From Lachnospiraceae bacterium (lineage in GTDB: Bacteria; Bacillota; Clostridia; Lachnospirales; Lachnospiraceae): DNA of 13,970 nucleotides. A program made the position numbers and the translations under genes. Location of the stretch: contig JAEDOO010000035.1 of the NCBI GenBank assembly GCA_016301965.1, forward strand, positions 1 through 13,970, read 5' to 3'. Of this stretch, positions 1-6,859 are shown one piece after another (within the stretch, counting starts at the first letter, position 1; each line of letters starts with the position of its first letter). Under the pieces are notes generated by a model. The model ran no database searches, was not told the DNA's origin, and was given only the letters and a program-made list of their open reading frames with translations.

Positions 1-24
1 GGACGAAATGTTTTGATTGTTGTC

Positions 25-1293
25 TTATACCAGTTCGGCTATTCGGGTTACTCCTACGTAGATGTCCTGGATGCGGTACCAGGTGGGGTAGTCTACGATT
101 CCGGTTACGGGGAGGCCGAAGATTCTCTGGAAGGTGCGCACGGCGTTTTGGGTGGCTTCGCCGTAGATGCCGTCTACGGGAATTTTGGGAATGGCGGGGT
201 ATCCGTTGGATATGGCGTTTAGCTGTTCCTGGAGCTGCTGTACTTTGAGGCCGGAGGCTCCTATAGTCAGGTCAAAACCGGGCCAGGAGCTGGGGATACC
301 TTCTATGGTTTCGGCAGAGTTGATGTAAATCGAATTTCCGTAATAGTAGCGCAGAATCTGGGTGGCGCTGTACCCCTGATCGGCCAGGGATTTGCTTCCC
401 CACTGGCTCATCCAGTCCGGACAGATCACACGGTCGCCATCGCAGTACTGCGTTAAAATGGGTTGTTTGACGTTAGGCCGGGACAGATAACTTCCGAACT
501 GTTCGTCTACGATACGACTGACGTTTTCAAAGATATTTCTTCCGTTGATCCATTTGTGATCGTAGGCTGTAGATGAGGTAATCGTAAAATCATATCCTTT
601 ATTTCTGTACCATTCCGTGTACACACGGTTTAACGTAAAGGACATGATTGCCAGAACATTGGCCCGAATCGCCGCTTCCGGCCAGGTGGAATAGATTTCG
701 CTGCAGGCTACGTTTTTGATGTAATCCCGGTATCTGACATAATAATCTGCCGCTGTACTGTCTGAGGGCGAGCCATCATGAACGATCACGTATTCCGGTA
801 CTACTACCCTGCTCAGTACGATTTCACCAGTCTCATTTACCGGTTTAACCTCTTCTTCCGGAATTTTTTCCGGATACTCGCCGTACAATGTATGCGCCCC
901 GATCACATACCGGGCATACTCCTCCCCTTCCGTCACCGGAAGCATACGTATAGGCTGTATAGAAGTTTCATCTGCCAGAAGCTCACTTCCACTGACATCT
1001 ACCGACTCGTATCCCGGTGCTGTAACCCGAATCGTATACTCAGAATAAGGCTGCAGTTCCTGTGGCTGCAGACTCAAATCCAGCGGCGGTGTAGGCAATT
1101 CCACCGTTTCTGTCTGCCCCGACTCATCTGTTATCAGTTCTTCCAGCGTACTGTCCGGTTCTCCCGTATAAGAAATGGTCACCTTAGCTCCGGTTATCGG
1201 GCGATTATCTATTCTTGAAGTTACCTGAACATACAATTCACCCTGCGCAGCGGCTTCCGTCTGCATGGCTCGCCAGAAATCTGTTTTTCTCAT
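25..1293 (-). CDS. SpoIID/LytB-like protein with C-terminal peptidoglycan-binding domain, no signal peptide
   Basis: About 422 residues. Residues 15-120 look like a beta-sandwich of the carboxypeptidase-regulatory type (GELYVQVTS, then ITGAKVTI, then YTIRVTAPGY). Residues 165-325 resemble SpoIID/LytB, a lytic transglycosylase fold: YIKNVACSEIYSTWP carries the Glu (about E199) at the SpoIID catalytic position, and MSQWGSKSLADQGYS with ILRYYY matches the family's C-terminal block. The usual GHGVGMSQ is degenerate, and two cysteines (about C284 and C291) precede it. Residues 343-412 form a PG_binding_1 domain (VDGIYGEATQNAVRTFQ). There is no signal peptide or membrane segment. The ATG at 1293 has GGAG five bases upstream; the in-frame ATG at 1308 has a poorer site, so 1293 is preferred. 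The gene lies downstream of the rseP terminator and has its own putative promoter. A role in spore envelope or cortex peptidoglycan made by the mother cell is inference; the precise function is unknown. Confidence 0.85.
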   Translation of the reverse strand: MRKTDFWRAMQTEAAAQGELYVQVTSRIDNRPITGAKVTISYTGEPDSTLEELITDESGQTETVELPTPPLDLSLQPQELQPYSEYTIRVTAPGYESVDVSGSELLADETSIQPIRMLPVTEGEEYARYVIGAHTLYGEYPEKIPEEEVKPVNETGEIVLSRVVVPEYVIVHDGSPSDSTAADYYVRYRDYIKNVACSEIYSTWPEAAIRANVLAIMSFTLNRVYTEWYRNKGYDFTITSSTAYDHKWINGRNIFENVSRIVDEQFGSYLSRPNVKQPILTQYCDGDRVICPDWMSQWGSKSLADQGYSATQILRYYYGNSIYINSAETIEGIPSSWPGFDLTIGASGLKVQQLQEQLNAISNGYPAIPKIPVDGIYGEATQNAVRTFQRIFGLPVTGIVDYPTWYRIQDIYVGVTRIAELV

Positions 1294-1319
1294 ACTGTCT
1301 CCAGGCATTACTTTCTTTT

Positions 1320-1347
1320 TATGCTATGCGGGAAAGGGAATAAATGT
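1320..1347 (-). promoter_or_regulatory. Putative mother-cell sigma (sigma-K/E type) promoter of the SpoIID-like gene
   Basis: On the minus strand, CATAGCATA (1320-1328) fits the sigma-K -10 consensus CATANNNTA. CACA, with its AC at 1346-1347, lies 17 bases upstream and fits the -35 core. The start point would fall near 1313, about 20 bases before the ATG at 1293. Sigma-E shares the CATA core and cannot be excluded. The motif is short and could occur by chance; no convincing sigma-A promoter is seen here. Confidence 0.4.
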
Positions 1348-1387
1348 GAAATACGGACGAAAAAACGTGGTTCAAAGGTGGCTGACA

Positions 1388-1443
1388 GAAAAAAGCTCCG
1401 CCAGAACCAGATACCAACCGTATCCCCCCGGCGAAGCCCTTTA
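1388..1443 (-). terminator. Rho-independent terminator of the core operon
   Basis: Directly after the rseP stop the minus-strand RNA folds into a long stem. AAAGGGCUUCGCCGG pairs with CUGGCGGAGCUUUUU, about 15 pairs including several G-U. The loop holds an inner GATAC/GTATC hairpin. A run of six U (plus-strand A at 1389-1394) ends it. This is the strongest terminator in the window and separates the operon from the SpoIID-like gene. Confidence 0.85.
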
Positions 1444-1447
1444 CTAC

Positions 1448-2734
1448 TTAAAACAATTTCATCACATCATGCACACTCACATACAAAATAAACACCATCA
1501 GAAGCGCAAATCCGGCAAAATGAATCTTACCCTCAATTTCCCGGTCAATCGGCCTTCTGCGGACAGCTTCAAGAAGCAGGAAAACCAGACGACCACCGTC
1601 CAACGCCGGAATCGGAAGCAGATTCATGACACCCAGGTTTGCCGAAAGAAGGATCATCATGTTCAGCATCGTAGCCACCATAACTGTCAGACCAAAAGAC
1701 TTGCTCTCCTGGTATGTGCTGTCGATAGTAGAGACAATACCCACCGGCCCCGACATGTCGTTGACCGAAACCTTTCCGGTAAACAACATTTTCAGGCTGA
1801 GAATCGTGGTCTTCACCCAATATTTCATCTCACAGAATCCATAATGGAGCATCTCACCAAAATCAGCTTTGTGATAATTTCCGCTATAGCTAAACCCGAT
1901 CCGGGCATACGTCGTTACCGTCGGAATTACTGATGCAGTTCTCACCTTATCCCCACGAATATAGGTGATCTCCATGGCAGAGCCATCCATCTCATGATCA
2001 TTCATGTAATCCTGCAGTTCTTTTCCGGAATTGATCACGGTATTGTTGATCTCACAGATCACATCCCCCGCCTGCAGGCCGGCTTTATGCATGGCTCCAT
2101 CCAAGGTAACCGAACTGATCTTTGCTTCATTCTGATCTCCATAATACGAAAAGCCCAGCATATATTTTTCTTCGCTGTCCGGTATATACGTCAGCGAATC
2201 TTTTTCTCCGTCACGAACATACTCTACCGTCACCGGACTGCCATCCAATCCTTCCAGCGCCAGATAAGTATAAAGTTCATCTGCAATGGATGTACCATAC
2301 CCGTCAAAAGAAGTGATTCTGTCCCCTTCTTTAAGTCCCGCCGCCTCTGCGGCAGATCCGGCCTCTACGGAAGATATCACCGGCAGACTGTATCCGGTCA
2401 TTCCCACCACGATCACAGAAACAACGAAGGCCAGGATAAAATTAAACACCGGTCCTGCCGCCACTGTGGCGATTCTGCCTGCGATGGGCGCATTGTTAAA
2501 AGAACCCGGAGCATCGTTATCCTCATCCTCTCCCTCCATCAGGCAGGAACCTCCTAACGGCAAAAGTTTCAGGCTGTATTGTGTGCCGCCTTTTTCGAAG
2601 GAAAACAATCGGGGACCCATGCCGAGCGAGAACTCCAGTACTGTGATATGACTCAGTTTTGCAAACAGAAAATGTCCAAATTCATGAAACAGTACCAGAA
2701 CACTGAAAATAAGAATTGCCAAAATAATACTCAA
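1448..2734 (-). CDS. rseP: RIP metalloprotease RseP (site-2 protease)
   Basis: Intramembrane zinc metalloprotease that cuts membrane-bound substrates, typically anti-sigma factors and signal-peptide remnants. The 428 residues carry HEFGH (17-21) in the first membrane segment, a second membrane segment near 90-113, and tandem PDZ domains (about 118-186 and 203-270). The C-terminal active-site motif is NLLPIPALDGG with L378-D379-G380, followed by a last membrane helix. Two PDZ domains match the E. coli RseP layout; B. subtilis RasP has one. The start codon is TTG at 2734, ten bases after an AGGAGG (2745-2750), and no ATG competes nearby. The gene begins 19 bases after dxr ends and is last in the operon. 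The membrane-anchored sigma regulator at 11085-12266 could be a substrate, but that is speculation. Confidence 0.96.
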   Translation of the reverse strand: MSIILAILIFSVLVLFHEFGHFLFAKLSHITVLEFSLGMGPRLFSFEKGGTQYSLKLLPLGGSCLMEGEDEDNDAPGSFNNAPIAGRIATVAAGPVFNFILAFVVSVIVVGMTGYSLPVISSVEAGSAAEAAGLKEGDRITSFDGYGTSIADELYTYLALEGLDGSPVTVEYVRDGEKDSLTYIPDSEEKYMLGFSYYGDQNEAKISSVTLDGAMHKAGLQAGDVICEINNTVINSGKELQDYMNDHEMDGSAMEITYIRGDKVRTASVIPTVTTYARIGFSYSGNYHKADFGEMLHYGFCEMKYWVKTTILSLKMLFTGKVSVNDMSGPVGIVSTIDSTYQESKSFGLTVMVATMLNMMILLSANLGVMNLLPIPALDGGRLVFLLLEAVRRRPIDREIEGKIHFAGFALLMVFILYVSVHDVMKLF

Positions 2735-2753
2735 ACTTTATCTGCCTCCTGCT

Positions 2754-3905
2754 TTAGTGGGCCGCGATCCATCGATCCACAAACTCCCACGCTTCTTTTT
2801 CCGCATCCAGAATCTGTTCCAGATCCGGATGCTCTTTGATCTGATGTGCGGCCATAGCTTCCTCGATCAATGTATAAATATCAAGAAAACCGATCTTTTC
2901 GTCCAGAAACGCAGCAACAGCGCGCTCATTGGCCGCATTAAAAATAGTCGGCATGGAACCGCCTCTCCTGGAAGCTTCCATAGCCAAAGGAAGTCCCCGG
3001 AAAGTCTCCATATCCGGCACTTCAAAGGCGATCTCTGTCAATTTTTTAAAGTCCAGTCTCTCTCCCGGCAGATACCGTCTCTCCGGATAATACAGTGCAT
3101 ACTGGATCGGAAGCTTCATATCCGGTGTTCCCAGCTGAGCGATCACTGCACCATCCACAAATTCCACCATAGAGTGAATGATACTCTTTGGCTGCACTAC
3201 CACATCGATGCGGTCCAGATCCACGCCAAACAGCCATTTTGCTTCCATGACCTCCAGGCCTTTGTTGACCAGAGTTGCGGAATCAATGGTAATCTTTCTG
3301 CCCATGGCCCAGTTGGGATGTTTCAGCGCATCCTGCACAGTAACATTTGCAAGTTCTTTTGTCTTTTTACCTCGGAAAGGACCGCCGGAAGCCGTAATCA
3401 AAAGGCGGCTGATCTGTGACGGATCTTCTCCGTGCAATGCCTGAAAGATGGCACTGTGCTCACTGTCAACCGGAAGGATCTGTACGCCATGTTCTTTTGC
3501 CAGAGGCATGATCAGATGGCCAGCTGTTACCAGTGTTTCTTTATTGGCCAGAGCAATATCTTTACCGGCTTCAATGGCAGCAATGGTCGGACGAATGCCG
3601 ATCATTCCCACGATAGCCGTCACCAGGATCTCACTTTCCGGCATGGAAGCCAGTTCCAGCAGCCCATCCATTCCCCAGCTGATTTTTACCGGCAGATCCG
3701 CCACACGGCTCCTAAGGTCTGCCGCCAGATTTTCATTTCCCATGACCGCCAGTTTCGGCAAAAATTCCCGGATCTGTTTTTCCATCAAGTCCACATTACT
3801 GCCGGCACTTAATCCGACAACTTCTATATCTTTATTTTCCCGCACCACTTCCAGGGTCTGTGTACCGATGGAACCTGTGGAGCCCATAATTGCTATTTTC
3901 TTCAT
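2754..3905 (-). CDS. dxr: 1-deoxy-D-xylulose 5-phosphate reductoisomerase
   Basis: Converts DXP to 2-C-methyl-D-erythritol 4-phosphate with NADPH, the committed step of the MEP isoprenoid pathway, in the cytosol. The 383 residues start with the NADPH-binding GSTGSIGTQTLEVV (8-21). The metal ligands lie in DSEH (D147, E149) and NKGLEVMEA (E218), equivalent to E. coli D150, E152 and E231. ASGGPFRG and NWAMGRKITIDSATL are also family signatures. The ATG at 3905 is chosen over an in-frame ATG at 3947: AAAGGA lies seven bases upstream of it, and the protein then begins, as in the family, with MKKIAIMGSTG. It sits between cdsA and rseP. An inverted repeat lies between cdsA and this start. Its product feeds the isoprenoid precursors used by UppS. 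Confidence 0.97.
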   Translation of the reverse strand: MKKIAIMGSTGSIGTQTLEVVRENKDIEVVGLSAGSNVDLMEKQIREFLPKLAVMGNENLAADLRSRVADLPVKISWGMDGLLELASMPESEILVTAIVGMIGIRPTIAAIEAGKDIALANKETLVTAGHLIMPLAKEHGVQILPVDSEHSAIFQALHGEDPSQISRLLITASGGPFRGKKTKELANVTVQDALKHPNWAMGRKITIDSATLVNKGLEVMEAKWLFGVDLDRIDVVVQPKSIIHSMVEFVDGAVIAQLGTPDMKLPIQYALYYPERRYLPGERLDFKKLTEIAFEVPDMETFRGLPLAMEASRRGGSMPTIFNAANERAVAAFLDEKIGFLDIYTLIEEAMAAHQIKEHPDLEQILDAEKEAWEFVDRWIAAH

Positions 3906-3934
3906 CTGTAAATCCTTTTCTGTTTTTTGCACAA

Positions 3935-3965
3935 ACAGGATAGCCAAAAAATAAGGCTATCCTGT
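3935..3965. repeat. Perfect 11-bp inverted repeat between cdsA and dxr
   Basis: ACAGGATAGCC (3935-3945) and GGCTATCCTGT (3955-3965) are perfect complements around a 9-base A/T-rich loop. In the minus-strand transcript it lies in the 81-base gap between cdsA and dxr and would form a stable stem. The bases after it on the minus strand are A-rich, not a U run, so it is more likely a processing, stability or attenuating element than a full terminator. Confidence 0.7.
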
Positions 3966-3986
3966 GTACAGTTTCTTAAAATTTTC

Positions 3987-4772
3987 TCAAATCAACGTTA
4001 TACACAAAAAATAAATGATCGGGGCCGTAAAAATCACACTGTCAAACCGGTCCAGAATACCGCCGTGACCGGGAATCAGCTTACCATAATCTTTGATCCC
4101 CTGGTTTCTTTTAATGGCCGAAGCTGCCAGATCACCTACCATGGAGATCAGGCCGCCCACAGCACAGATTACCGCATAAGCCCACACCGTGCCGCCGGTA
4201 GCCGCAGCGTAGATCGCACCCAGCAATGCCGCGCCGACAACACCACCCACAGCTCCTTCAATAGATTTCTTCGGACTTAAGATCGGAGCCATCTTATGCT
4301 TTCCGATCAGCATCCCCACACAATAAGCGCAGGTATCGCATCCCCAGGATGAAAGGAAAATCAGCCATACGTGATATGCGCCGCCTTCCAGCTCCCTGGT
4401 CTGAAAAATAAAGGAAAGCATGACACCCACGTACAGAATCCCGAACATGGCTGCCATGATCTGTTCTGCATGAAATTCTGGATACGTAAACACATAAACA
4501 AACATCAACAGAACCAGTGCACCGATCAGCTCCAGAAGCTGATACTCCGGTGCCAGAAGAAGGCAGAGATAGTAACCGACGATGCCTGCATATCCGGCAA
4601 TTTCCAGAAGTGTAAAAGAGTCTTCCCGTACTTTCATCACTTTATACAGTTCCTGCATCCCTATTAAAGATACCGCCAATAATGTCATAAACAGTACAAT
4701 ATTTCCGGTGCAGATTGTCAAAAGTGCCACCAGTACCAGCACTATACCGCTGATCAGTCGTGTTTTAAACAT
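3987..4772 (-). CDS. cdsA: Phosphatidate cytidylyltransferase (CDP-diglyceride synthase)
   Basis: Integral membrane enzyme that makes CDP-diacylglycerol from phosphatidate and CTP, the precursor of phosphatidylglycerol and related lipids. The 261 residues show a series of hydrophobic helices. Near the C-terminus the CDS signature is present at about 218-244: SAIKR, then KD, then IPGHGGILDRFDS. SPKKSIEGAVGG upstream of it is also typical. The start at 4772 lies two bases after the uppS stop, and its weak G-rich ribosome site (GGTGGGG) is inside uppS, so translation is probably coupled. The order uppS-cdsA-dxr is the usual Firmicutes one. Confidence 0.96.
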   Translation of the reverse strand: MFKTRLISGIVLVLVALLTICTGNIVLFMTLLAVSLIGMQELYKVMKVREDSFTLLEIAGYAGIVGYYLCLLLAPEYQLLELIGALVLLMFVYVFTYPEFHAEQIMAAMFGILYVGVMLSFIFQTRELEGGAYHVWLIFLSSWGCDTCAYCVGMLIGKHKMAPILSPKKSIEGAVGGVVGAALLGAIYAAATGGTVWAYAVICAVGGLISMVGDLAASAIKRNQGIKDYGKLIPGHGGILDRFDSVIFTAPIIYFLCITLI

Positions 4773-4774
4773 AC

Positions 4775-5491
4775 TTATTTCACCCCACCATATCTTCTGT
4801 CTCTCTTATTATACTGTCGGATAGCCTCCAGCAATTCCTCTTTATGGAAATCCGGCCAGGCCACATCCATAAAAACAAACTCTGTATAGGCCAGCTGCCA
4901 TAACAGATAGTTAGACAGACGCTGCTCACCGCTGGTACGGATCAAAAGATCCGGATCCGGAAGACCTGCCGTATCCAGATAAGAAGAAATCATATCCTCA
5001 GAAATCTCTCCGGTGATTTTTCCCTCTCTCACATCGTCAGCAATTCGGTTCACCGCTCTCCTGATCTCATCACGGCTTCCATAATTCAAAGCGATCTGGA
5101 AGAAATGTTCATCATACTTTGCAGAATACTCTTCTATCTCCCGGATGCTCTCCTGAATATCCTTATCAAATGCGCTGGGATCTCCCAGTACCGTCACCCG
5201 CATATGATTTTTGTCCGCCATTTTCTTGCATTTTTTGAGATACTGACGAAACAGCTTCATCAGACCATCGATCTCTTCCTGAGATCGTTTCCAGTTTTCA
5301 GTGGAAAAGGCATACACTGTCAGATATTTAATACCGATTTCAATCGCAATGTCACTGATTTTTTCCAGATTGTCACATCCTTTGATATGGCCGTAGGAAC
5401 GGGGCATTCCTTTTGCTTTGGCCCAGCGGCCGTTGCCATCCAGAATAATGGCCACATGCCGGGGAATTCTCAGTTCTTTTTCCTCTGTCAT
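4775..5491 (-). CDS. uppS: Undecaprenyl (polyprenyl) diphosphate synthase, cis-prenyltransferase
   Basis: Condenses isopentenyl diphosphate onto farnesyl diphosphate to make undecaprenyl diphosphate, the lipid carrier for peptidoglycan and surface glycans. The 238 residues match the family length. HVAIILDGNGRWAKAKG holds the catalytic Asp (D18, E. coli D26), followed by RSYGH and VYAFSTENWKR. The C-terminal block DLLIRTSGEQRLSNYLLWQ binds the second diphosphate. AGGAGG lies 12 bases before the ATG, a slightly long spacing. A strong hairpin fills most of the gap after frr, just upstream of this ribosome site. Confidence 0.97.
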   Translation of the reverse strand: MTEEKELRIPRHVAIILDGNGRWAKAKGMPRSYGHIKGCDNLEKISDIAIEIGIKYLTVYAFSTENWKRSQEEIDGLMKLFRQYLKKCKKMADKNHMRVTVLGDPSAFDKDIQESIREIEEYSAKYDEHFFQIALNYGSRDEIRRAVNRIADDVREGKITGEISEDMISSYLDTAGLPDPDLLIRTSGEQRLSNYLLWQLAYTEFVFMDVAWPDFHKEELLEAIRQYNKRDRRYGGVK

Positions 5492-5515
5492 CGTCTGTAT
5501 TTTCCTCCTATCAAA

Positions 5516-5543
5516 TTCCGGCAGACAAAACTGTCTGCCGGAA
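5516..5543. repeat. Perfect 12-bp GC-rich inverted repeat between frr and uppS
   Basis: TTCCGGCAGACA (5516-5527) and TGTCTGCCGGAA (5532-5543) are exact complements with a 4-base loop. On the minus-strand RNA the stem starts a few bases after the frr stop and ends about a dozen bases before the uppS AGGAGG. Only a short UUU follows, so it could be a weak terminator, an RNA-processing site or a 3' stabiliser that sets different levels for frr and uppS. Confidence 0.75.
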
Positions 5544-5547
5544 GATA

Positions 5548-6102
5548 TTATACGGTCAGGATCTCTTTTGATTTAACTTCCACCAGGCCGTCAACTTCTT
5601 TGATATATTTGTCAGTTACTTTCTGTACCTTATCCTGCAGATCCTTGATCTCGTCCTCAGATACATCGTCGGTCTTGCCCAGCTTTTTCAGCATTTCGTT
5701 GGCATCACGACGGATATTGCGGATAGCCACCTTGGCGGCCTCACCTTTTTTCTTGATATCCTTAACCAGATCTTTACGACGCTCCTCGGTAAGTTCCGGG
5801 AATACCAGACGGATGGATTTACCATCGTTGGTGGGGTTGATACCCAGGTCAGAACAGAGGATCTCTTTCTCGATTGCCTTGATCATCTTGCTCTCCCAGG
5901 GCTGGATCTGAATAATTCTCGGTTCCGGTACAGAAACATTGGCTACCTGCTGGATCGGAGAAGGTGTGCCATAATAATCTACCATGATTCTGTCCAGTAC
6001 ATGCGGATTGGCACGTCCTGCACGGATGGCGCCGAATTCAGATTCCAGATTGGCAATCGTCTTTCCCATCTTGGTCTCATACACCTGAATTTTTTCGTTC
6101 AT
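5548..6102 (-). CDS. frr: Ribosome recycling factor
   Basis: Splits post-termination ribosomes together with EF-G. The 184 residues match the family length (about 185). Recognisable blocks are LESEFGAIRAGRANPHVLDRI near the N-terminus, VDYYGTPSPIQQVANVSVPEPR, IQPWE, and the basic helix ERRKDLVKDIKKKGEAAKVA followed by IRNIRRDAN. AGGAGG lies eight bases before the ATG. It follows pyrH after 45 bases, the usual pairing, and precedes a strong hairpin. Confidence 0.98.
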   Translation of the reverse strand: MNEKIQVYETKMGKTIANLESEFGAIRAGRANPHVLDRIMVDYYGTPSPIQQVANVSVPEPRIIQIQPWESKMIKAIEKEILCSDLGINPTNDGKSIRLVFPELTEERRKDLVKDIKKKGEAAKVAIRNIRRDANEMLKKLGKTDDVSEDEIKDLQDKVQKVTDKYIKEVDGLVEVKSKEILTV

Positions 6103-6122
6103 TAAATCGTCCTCCTTTTATC

Positions 6123-6143
6123 GGATCTGTCAGTCCACAGTCC
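6123..6143. repeat. Weak inverted repeat between pyrH and frr
   Basis: GGATCTGT (6123-6130) pairs with ACAGTCC (6137-6143) over seven base pairs with one bulged T and a six-base loop, placed between the pyrH stop and the frr ribosome site. Much weaker than the two other intercistronic repeats and possibly fortuitous. Confidence 0.3.
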
Positions 6144-6147
6144 TTTA

Positions 6148-6843
6148 TTAAACGGTCACTCTGGTACCGTTGATATCACCTTTTGCAGCGCGCACAATGC
6201 TGTTCTCCTCATTCAGAAGGAATACCAGCATGGGCATCTTGTTTTCCATACACATAATGGATGCGGAAAGATCCATAGCTGCCAGTCTCTGATCGATAAC
6301 CTCCTGAATGGAGATCTCTTCATATTTCTTTGCTTCCGGATTTTTCTTCGGATCGCTGTCATAAATACCATCAATGGCTTTCGCCAGAAGAATAGTCTCT
6401 GCCTCGATCTCAATAGCTCTCAGCACAGTTGCTGTATCTGTGGAGAAATACGGGTGACCTGTACCACCGGCAAAGAATACGACTTTTTTCTGTTCCAGAG
6501 CAGCCACTGCAGCATCTTTGGAGAAAAGTGTGGTAAAGGAACCGCACATAAACGGTGTCATGATCTCTGTCTGGATACCTACAGAACGGAAAATCTCTGA
6601 TACATAGATACAGTTCATAACCGTAGCCAGCATACCGATCTGATCAGCCTTCGGACGATCAATGGTCTCACTGGTACGTCCACGCCAGAAATTTCCGCCG
6701 CCGATCACGATACCGATCTCCATGCCATCATCTACCAGCTGTTTTACCTGTCTGGCTACAACAGTGACCGTAGGTTCATCAAATCCGGTGTGCTTTTCAC
6801 CGGCAAGTGCTTCACCGCTTAATTTCAATAATACTCTCTTCAT
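6148..6843 (-). CDS. pyrH: UMP kinase
   Basis: Phosphorylates UMP to UDP, a cytosolic hexameric enzyme of the amino-acid-kinase fold. The 231 residues include KLSGEALAG (7-15), GGGNFWRGR (48-56), RPKADQIGMLATVMN, the UMP-binding GGTGHPYFSTDTA (126-138) and KAIDGIYDSDPKKNP. The reading frame is open to 6951, but the ATG at 6843 has AGGGGG eight bases upstream and gives the normal family start MKRVLLKLSG. It starts 16 bases after the aspartate kinase stop. A good sigma-A promoter lies within the end of aspartate kinase, so pyrH and the genes after it can be transcribed on their own. The usual upstream rpsB and tsf are absent. Confidence 0.98.
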   Translation of the reverse strand: MKRVLLKLSGEALAGEKHTGFDEPTVTVVARQVKQLVDDGMEIGIVIGGGNFWRGRTSETIDRPKADQIGMLATVMNCIYVSEIFRSVGIQTEIMTPFMCGSFTTLFSKDAAVAALEQKKVVFFAGGTGHPYFSTDTATVLRAIEIEAETILLAKAIDGIYDSDPKKNPEAKKYEEISIQEVIDQRLAAMDLSASIMCMENKMPMLVFLLNEENSIVRAAKGDINGTRVTV

Positions 6844-6859
6844 AGGTTTTTCCCCCTGC

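Noticed and set aside
13..222. 69-residue Gly/Val/Tyr-rich plus-strand ORF at the left edge
   Set aside because: Antisense to the peptidoglycan-binding domain; the repeat-like composition comes from that domain's codons.
1265..1933. 222-residue plus-strand ORF
   Set aside because: It runs antisense to the end of rseP and the terminator, with a composition rich in His, Gln and Arg and no recognisable domain. It is the reverse shadow of rseP.
5105..5911. 268-residue plus-strand ORF
   Set aside because: Antisense to uppS and frr, both certain genes; the translation is Ser/Leu/Arg-rich shadow.
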